From the NCBI GenBank assembly GCA_019828595.1, contig JAHQRK010000001.1, positions 4,464,001 to 4,528,000 of the forward strand: 64,000 nt of DNA. Reading direction: 5' to 3'. Below the pieces are notes generated by a model, which worked only from the letters and a program-made list of their open reading frames with translations, made no database searches and was not told the origin of the DNA. Position numbers and translations under genes: made by a program. Shown piece by piece: positions 56,993 to 64,000 of this stretch. Positions within the stretch are counted from its first letter, which is position 1. Each line of letters starts with the position of its first letter. The DNA comes from Aphanomyces cochlioides. Taxonomy: Eukaryota; Oomycota; Saprolegniomycetes; Saprolegniales; Verrucalvaceae.

Positions 56993-57676
56993 ATTCGTGT
57001 ATTACATGTGATGGCACCACGATTGGAGACCGCCGCGTTCATCTCGGTGAAATATGCAGCTCGATCGGCGTCTAATGAATGTCAAGTGTTATGCTACTAA
57101 ACTTACAGCTGTGCCTCACAGGACTACTCAATGATTTCATGTGAGACGTTGTTCGTGGTGTTGAAGCACTTGGTATCTCGAGGTGCGGTAGTTGGTGCTC
57201 GTGAATAAAGAGCCGATGGACCCGGGGGTGAGCTTGAACTGCTTCACACTTTGTCATGAGGGAATCAGCGCTATGAAGGGGTTGAATTCTCGACTGCATT
57301 GTGGTGATTTCGACATCAACGTGTTGGCTCGGCGCCAGACGTCCTGTTGTTTATCATGCAGTTGTCCGTGATCTCGCCCATCCAAGACGCCATGACCAGC
57401 TCCTGTCACATTGAGAAGAGCAGTGCAATTGCCTGTGACGAATGCGGCCACGTGGATACGGGTCTCTTGCAACGTGAGCTTGGAAGAGGTGCATCGCAAT
57501 GGCAAACTCTAATGCCACATTGACAACCGATGCATCCAACCCATAAATAACGACCAAGAAGCCGACGCCCAGACGGATTTGAATACCTTTTCAGCTTGGA
57601 AAACTTCTGGAGCAGAGCAAGTACATTAATAGAGAAACGATGGATATTTCCTTCAAGACAAACACCGTACGACGAT
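56993..57676. repeat. bZIP 3' flank, source of dispersed fragments
   Basis: Sequence around 57060-57250 (GCGTCTAATGAATGTCAAGTG... and following) recurs in diverged form at 45600-45800, its inverted partner 50440-50640, and at 49585-49650. No gene is seen here. Confidence 0.55.
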
Positions 57677-58072
57677 CAATTGCGAAATTCTGTGTCTCAT
57701 CTGGACGACTAGGTTGTGTCAATGACATGGATCTGTGTGCTTCTCACCGCTTGCATCACACTGTTGTGCGTCCAAGCCGACGGAACAATCAAGTTCAATT
57801 TCAAGTGGAATTTATTCGACAAACTCGTATGTACACACCACTTTCGTTGATTCTCTAACATCATCGATGAAGACACGTTACAGCAACCATAACAACAACA
57901 GTGTCCATCACATCCAACGTGATGTGGCAACGAGCAATACCATCCACAAGCAAGATTAAATGAAGAAATACACGAGGAAAAATTCACCGCGAGCGACATC
58001 CTACGAATGCAAGAATTGGAGCGTCAACTGCGTGAAGTCAACCAAGTCAAACGAAGCCTGCAAGCACAATGG
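57677..58072 (+). repeat. Left arm of second palindrome
   Basis: Inverted copy of 58437-58837 with few differences, beginning AATTGCGAAATTCTGTGTCTC and ending near AGCCTGCAAGCACAATG. The spacer of about 365 bp is not palindromic. Confidence 0.85.
57722..57959 (+). CDS. Small secreted protein, 63 aa, left palindrome copy
   Basis: Two exons, 57722-57826 and 57873-57959, with a 46-nt intron (GTATGT...GATGAAG), give 63 codons plus stop. Residues 1-19 form a signal peptide (TWICVLLTACITLLCVQA). The mature part of about 44 residues starts DGTIKFNFKWNLFDKL and is rich in Asn and His with a dibasic-free tail. No family is recognised. The same gene, with the same splice signals, lies inverted at 58549-58786. 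Confidence 0.6.
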
Positions 58073-58436
58073 CGCCACTGAGCTGTGAATCGACATCGCG
58101 TGAAAGATTGTCAAGTCGGTGGTAGAGACTAGATCATTCGACTTTTCCACTGGTGTTGACTGTGTTGAGCAAAGCGTGATCGTGCGTGACGTTTCTAAGA
58201 TATCTTCTGCTTGCACATGGCAAGGCTTGCGTTGGCTCGAGGGCCAACTCACATCGAGTAGTTTCGACAGTGTGGTCGAGTTGGCGGATGCCAACTGGAG
58301 TTGCATCTCGTGCCTAATTCGCATAAAATATGTCTATGATCATCGCCATCATACCTCGTTCAGTTGAATGTCAGTCTCGTTATCGAATGGATCCTGTCCT
58401 TGGACGAGCTGATGACACAATCGCCGAAGTGACTGG

Positions 58437-58837
58437 CATTGTGCTTGCAGGCTTCGTTTGACTTGGTTGACTTCACGCAGTTGACGCTCCAATTCTTGCA
58501 TTCGTAGGATGTCGCTCGCGGTGAATTTTTCCTCGTGTATTTCTTCATTTAATCTTGCTTGTGGATGGTATTGCTCGTTGCCACATCACGTTGGATGTGA
58601 TGGACACTGCTGTTGTTGTGGTTGCTGTAACGTGTCTTCATCGATGATGTTAGAGAATCAACGAAAGTGGTGTGTACATACGAGTTTGTCGAATAAATTC
58701 CACTTGAAATTGAACTTGATTGTTCCGTCGGCTTGGACGCACAACAGTGTGATGCAAGCGGTGAGAAGCACACAGATCCATGTCATTGACGCAACCTAGT
58801 CGTCCAGATGAGACACAGAATTTCGCAATTGATCGTA
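58437..58837 (-). repeat. Right arm of second palindrome
   Basis: Inverted counterpart of 57677-58072; conceptual translations of the two arms differ at only one or two positions. Confidence 0.85.
58549..58786 (-). CDS. Small secreted protein, right palindrome copy
   Basis: Mirror copy of the gene at 57722-57959: ATG at 58784-58786, same intron borders, TAA at 58549-58551. The signal peptide and Asn/His-rich mature part are preserved; one Asn codon becomes Ser. Both copies being open argues against simple decay. Confidence 0.6.
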
Positions 58838-61800
58838 CATGGAACATGATGTCTTGTTGATAAAGAGAATTTTGATTATTCATAAGTCTAGATGAAAGAT
58901 CGCAGTCGTGTGCATGAGGAAGAGAGCGTACCTTTCGTTTACGCGCTGATGTCGGCGGTGTCGTTGCTTGACGTGAGACAAAAGAACACAAATAGCTACC
59001 TCCTACCAAGAATAAGTGCAGTTATTAGTTATTTGAGTTTTGTATGGAAGAATTTTTTTTTATTCTTCCTTATATGTTTTCTATTCAGCGGAGTGATTGT
59101 AATTTCAAAAAAGAATTGGAAAGGAATCCTTTGTTTTGTTGCAAATTGAATTTGAAAATGAATTTGAAAAGAGGAGTGATGGTGTAAAGCCTTCACCTTA
59201 TAAATGTGATATCAAATGGGTAATATAACTCATTACAGGATACTTGGCATGTACCATAATAGTATTGTAATTTGTAAACACAAATTGATTATATTTTATG
59301 ATATAACGTGACCAAGTATCCGAATACTGTTTATTCCGATAATTTCCCGATAAACCTCTGAAAACTAAAGCTGCACTTCTTGGTTGGAGGTAGATTTGGC
59401 CGATTGAACGAACAGCCACAACATCACCAAAGTAGTCGGACTGGATTGATCTTGAAATGTGAATTGTTGCATTTATCATAACATAAATATCTTCTCTCTG
59501 CCACTGAAAAAGGAAAATCTTCTTGAGGCACGAACTTTCAGTAAAGCTGGACCCCCCCAATCACTTTGGCTCGACTGAATACGTCGGTGAGAAATCTCGA
59601 TGCTTCCATAAAATCTAATCGTTCAGAGATCGCTGAGCCAAAGTCTATGGTACAGGATTTTGTAGATCACCAAAACATAAACCACAACGTGTCTCACATT
59701 GTCGAGCAAACGCATAATATGTTACCATGTTTCTCTTCGTGACCAATAGATTCATTAAAATTGAAATATCCACGTGAAAGTTGGGATTCGAAAGCGTTCA
59801 GTTTTGGTAAAACCATATTTAATTACCACCAAAAGATTTTCATTCAATCCATTCACCGTAACCTCAGTGGAGTCACTGAAGTCGTATATCTTCATAAGAA
59901 ATTGACGATGCTTGGAAAAGGAAAAATAGTAAAGAAAACGTGGTCCATACACCACTAGACATTAGTTTGCCAGTCCGACAACGATATTCCACTCAGAAGT
60001 ATCACTTTAACAAAACCATAACCGTGCAAGCCAATTTGAAGCATGTGTATTTGGCCAAGAAGCACACCGACCTAGAAAATGATGCAATCGAGAAATGAAA
60101 CTTCCCTCATTCGCTCTACATCCGCCACACTCCACTTGATTAAGACTGGATTGTGTCAAGGAGCGCTAAAAAAAGCGAGCCGCCAGCATCGTTATTCAAT
60201 GATTTTAGATGGACCACGATTTGAATTCATGAATTGGGTATATTCTCAAGAAGCTGACGACAAACACTTGAAAGCAATTTCACACACGAATTCAGATATT
60301 GTATATTCGTTGTTGGCGCGTGACATGAATCTCGTCAGGATATTCCCAAGCAGCTGGAGTTGACTCGTCGCACGAAATATTCAGTCGAACAAGCATAACA
60401 TGGTACAAAATTCAAGGCGGTTGAGACTTGTCATAAAACCTTTGCAACTGAGATGCCCATTTTGAAATACATTGAATATTGAGCTCCACCAACGAACGAA
60501 ATGGCTCCTTCATGACTACATGCAAAAAGGTTCAACATCTGCCTGAAACGAGAGGGTATCAGAAGTCAACTTCCCAAATGGCTTCATAGGAGTATGAAGT
60601 GACTAAAAGTTTGACACGATGACAAAGAAGATAAAATTGATTGGACCACAAGGAAAGATGGCAATTTGAACATAATAGGAAACAACGGCGCAATGGGTAG
60701 CATGATATCATTAATCTTTGATCCAAGACAGAGCAATTTAGAATTAAAGATGTAATTCGCTCCATCCCACGTTGGATTTTTTCCATAAAGTGCTCATGAC
60801 TATCTTACGAACGGAATATCGTTTCGCATAATATATGATTTAAAAAGGCTGTGAAATGGTTTCCAGCAACCTGAGCACAATCGGACGCTGGCGTACGAGT
60901 GTTCCATAACGTACAACATTGAAGGCGAGGGAGGCCATTTGGATCATGAATGGTTGTCATGGAAACGCAGGTATTGATGGGGATACACAACTGGATTCAA
61001 TTGAAGAGCTACAGCTTCGAGAAATATCTTGAAAATGGCACGACATCCTATTGAGGTAGCGTTTGCCAACTTGAAAAATTGTCAAATGGCAAAATGTTTC
61101 TGTGTGGAGTAAGCCTAGACTGTCAACAAGGCGAGCGAAGTCAGTGAGTCACATTGACGGATTTAGCTTGATAAGGATTAATAAATAAGTGGTCGCGATG
61201 TGGAAAACTATCCCCTCAAATGATTGTGCACATTCAAATATCATAGACATAAATTGCAGGATAATTTCTTGAGCGAGTTCTCTTCAATGCAGTGAAGCAA
61301 AAAAGCATTTCGAGGTAAACTTTCGTTTAAGGCTTGAACGGAGAGGCAATCAATTTGCTCCAAACAATATTTGAGCCACATAAAATTTTGAAAGGCTGCT
61401 TGATGACTCAGATAAAAGCAACACCTTCATTCGTCCGTGAATATAAAATGAGTCTGGCACTCTAACATGACATTCCCAGTTGCTGGCAAATTATGCTGAG
61501 TTGACACTTGGGTAATCGGTGAGAAATGCAGTATGCAGTGAAATGTCATCGAGATGATGAAATGACCTCATCAAAGTGTAGCTCCCATCCCAAGGTCACG
61601 AAATGACTATCGAGATGAATCGACTGGCACAACCCATCGCGGATTGTCATGGGATAAAGCAAAAGTTGAAGCGGACATCATCGAGCTACAAATAAGACAA
61701 CTTGTGCTGTGTGGAATAGGATAGACAAGTATTCTTGTCGAAAGCTGAAGTGAGAAAATGCACACGACGAGATTTTGTTCATGAGCCAAACTGGAAAAAG

Positions 61801-61904
61801 TGCGGACTCATTTATCTCCTTGTCTTCGGGACCACAGCAACCTGACGACGGTGTATAGGGAGAGATCAGCGAATAGTCCAAGATCTCATCACCTTGGCTT
61901 GCAT
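58838..61904. other. AT-rich region, no gene supported
   Basis: About 3 kb with only short frames. CACTTTGGCTC near 59560 and GAGCCAAAGT near 59635 are inverted relative to each other and may be remnants of an element end. The stretch at 59.97-60.36 kb keeps a partly open frame but no domain was recognisable. Confidence 0.4.
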
Positions 61905-62290
61905 TGTCAACCGAATAATAGCACTACGTACCTCGTTTTAGTGTCATTATGTCATTATCGCGAGGATATTTTCGCTTGAGAAGAGAATGACTCAACCTGC
62001 ATCTCACTAAAGCAAGGTAGTCTTGTTTTCCGGACGATTTATTGTGAGATCACATACCTTTATCAAATGATATTCCTGTCAAAATCATGTTCAACAGGAT
62101 CACCTCCAAACTCATTAATGTTCTTCGGTCTGTCCGACGTATAAACGAATAATTGTAGGAATACATACGAAAAAGAATGCATTTACACAGGTTTCCTCCT
62201 ACAATGCATACATCACTTCAACATCGAGGGCGGCGAAAAAGTCCATCTCCCATCCCATCATCGGCTGCACGATAACCAACATGACGACTG
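61905..62290 (+). repeat. Diverged third copy of arm repeat
   Basis: Parallels 50060-50400 of the right arm base by base with many substitutions: TACCTCG-TTTAGTG, CACTAAAGC-AGGTAGTCTTG-TTTCCGGACGATT, CATTAATGTTC...GACGTATAAAC-AATA, then ACACAGGTTT. It is older than the two arm copies. Confidence 0.7.
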
Positions 62291-63999
62291 GACCCAAGTC
62301 AACCCTTTCACGGCAATCTTATCCACAATCCATCCAGTATTCAGGCGCTCACATGCTGCCAACAGTCAAGAAGATCGTGTCCTGAACACAACCCGCACGA
62401 ACAAGGTGTGTTGCCGGACACGCTTATCCTCACTATTGACTCAAGAGGTTATCTGAATGTCCGATTCTGCTCTGGCTTCTGTCCAACTCGGTCTACGGTA
62501 CTGAATCAATGCCTCTAAACGAATTCAAATCAACTCTCTAAGAGACAAATGACCAGACAGCCGATTGAGCCGACGAAATGTCGTGTGGTGATAGTATGCT
62601 ATTTGAAACGGAGGCTCTCACCTATATCTTCATGGCGAATCGTGTGCGGATTCTCTGTCCAGCTAGCGGTAAACATGTGCCATCGTCGTCGACTCAATCC
62701 CATGTGATGATAGTTTTTGCTGGCACCACTGTCCAAGTTATGACGTCGAGCAAGTGTCGTGTACTCTTGCTCTTAGTGCGACGTCTGTGCGAGAGAAGCG
62801 AGTCAGTGGATAAGATGAAACTGTGCTATGGCTCTATCGTACCCGTCGTCTTCCAGTGTGCTTGAAAGCATGGAGTTTGTTAGCTCAAGAATTCTCTCGC
62901 ATTCCTTTTGACCCACATCCCGATTGCAGGGAGAACACTCTTCAGACAGCTATTCACGACTGTGCAGTTGCTTCTGGTGAACAGGAATAAAAAAGAATCA
63001 AAACTCTGACGAATGTGTCCCCAAGAACCAACGTGCCGATGGAATCAACATTGATCTCCATATTACTGTAGTTCATGCGTGAAATGCATGCACTTCCTTG
63101 CACCACTTTGACAGGATACATTGCTGGTGAGTTTCATTATTATTGACTGGGCGTGCCTGACTCCCCCCTCTAGTGCATTTTCATGGACCCGAGCGCCAAT
63201 TCCTTCTGTCACTTCTTCTTACAAGCATTCAGTTGATTAAGAGAAGGATACACAATGCGGCCACGAAATATCTATCGAAGTGTTCGAACGACCCAAACCG
63301 CTCACAAAATTCTTTGCTTTACGCAACGACGTCGAAGACACTGGCTTAGTCTCGCTCTCGCACTCGCAACTGACCTACATTTTTATCCGCGCTATGAAGA
63401 GGTAGCATCTTGTGCTACATCAATGGACCATGCTTGATGTGAACCAGCGCTCCCGTATATCGGATATTTTTGCGATATATTGAGTTCACTATGTGATCTC
63501 AATGCAGCTTGGTTTAATGAGTTTGGAAGTGCAAGCTTGTTTGGTGCCCAGTTCCAACTCAGCAACGCGGAGAATTGTTTTGCAAATGCAGCCCTCCAGA
63601 GGTGGTCTGAAAGTTCCTGCAGAAGATGACGGCTTGTTAACAATTCTTCAGGTTTGACACCAGGCAAACGTGACATCGAGTAAATTGAGTATATTTTTGA
63701 AAATGTATGGGATAGACAATGCAGCTCGCCCGGAGATCACTTTTGCTATTTCAAGTCTTGAGATCTTGCAGCAGCCACTAAGACCGTCTCATCAGCTCAA
63801 AAACCCCTGGCATTCATGTATATCCACAGATAATAAAACCACCACTACCATGACTAGACATGCTGTGAAACCTAGAGGCCAACCCTTTCATTCAATAGCT
63901 CTTTGCGTGGAATGCGCAAGAGCACATGTAGAATGTCAGCTGCGATATTGATTCAAATCGACACGATGGCCCTCATCTGCTCGTATCGACTGTTCACGG
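62291..63999. other. No gene supported; possible retroelement trace at 63.7 kb
   Basis: Frames are short and without structure. At about 63715-63770 a plus-strand RPEITFAISSL segment weakly resembles the region between reverse transcriptase and RNase H of Copia elements. It is too short to call. Confidence 0.3.
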
Positions 64000-64000
64000 G

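Noticed and set aside
57709..57999. 96-codon minus-strand frame rich in Cys, mirrored at 58509-58799
   Set aside because: It is the antisense of the spliced small secreted-protein gene, which has signal peptide and splice signals; the antisense frame is better explained as a shadow.
60079..60363. 94-codon frame that at first looked like a Tc1/mariner transposase piece
   Set aside because: No DDE motif or helix-turn-helix could be placed and the surrounding frames do not continue it.
63715..63770. RPEITFAISSL segment resembling a Copia element
   Set aside because: Too short and isolated; no reverse transcriptase, RNase H or LTR nearby.
1..64000. CRISPR arrays, operons, Shine-Dalgarno sites, tRNA or rRNA genes
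   Set aside because: Short GT-AG introns in most genes show a eukaryotic nuclear origin. Scanning for tRNA B-box-like GGTTCGAnnCC in a cloverleaf setting and for rRNA-like stretches found nothing convincing.

Overview
The window is eukaryotic nuclear DNA. The genes carry many short GT-AG introns (about 40-60 nt), lie tightly packed on both strands, and have no bacterial-style operon signals. The gene content (a bZIP-START transcription factor with an unusual basic region, an SK-type K+ channel, an anoctamin with C-terminal EF-hands, a DDD transposase of the pogo/Tigger type) together with the intron size suggests an oomycete, most likely a saprolegnialean such as Aphanomyces. That assignment is inference from style and families; no sequence comparison was run.

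Layout. 1-10.7 kb: the 3' part of a helical-repeat protein, a convergent intronless coiled-coil gene, a Tourist/PIF-Harbinger-like MITE, a large EF-hand protein and a small Ser-rich ORF. 11.7-13.8 kb: a pogo-like DNA transposon with 29-bp perfect terminal inverted repeats, TA target duplications and a lightly broken transposase. 13.8-20.4 kb: repeat-rich, gene-poor DNA with Ty3/gypsy integrase and LINE relics. 20.5 kb: a single-exon histone H3 with a strongly altered tail. 22-42.5 kb: conserved housekeeping and signalling genes: RasGAP-START, a small coiled-coil ORF, a DsbA-like secreted or membrane-anchored protein, XRCC3, a CocE/NonD-type alpha/beta hydrolase lacking its serine nucleophile, an ankyrin-GAF-Fic protein, an anoctamin and CWF19L1.

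42.6-58.8 kb is an accessory, structurally rearranged zone. Inverted arms (about 44.1-46.36 kb and 49.88-53.2 kb) carry broken copies of a multi-pass membrane protein gene and flank a central SK-type potassium channel gene. The arms are edged by two fold-back elements. Outside them are a duplicated 3' piece of the channel gene, an intact and a broken copy of a tandem-repeat secreted protein, a bZIP-START gene whose 3' end has been copied into both arms, and a second palindrome carrying the same small secreted-protein gene in each arm. 58.8-64 kb is AT-rich with a diverged third copy of an arm repeat and no convincing gene.

Most coding genes are independent eukaryotic transcription units. The left and middle parts look like stable gene space, and the right quarter looks like a rapidly changing region built from inverted duplications, fold-back elements and secreted or membrane-protein genes.
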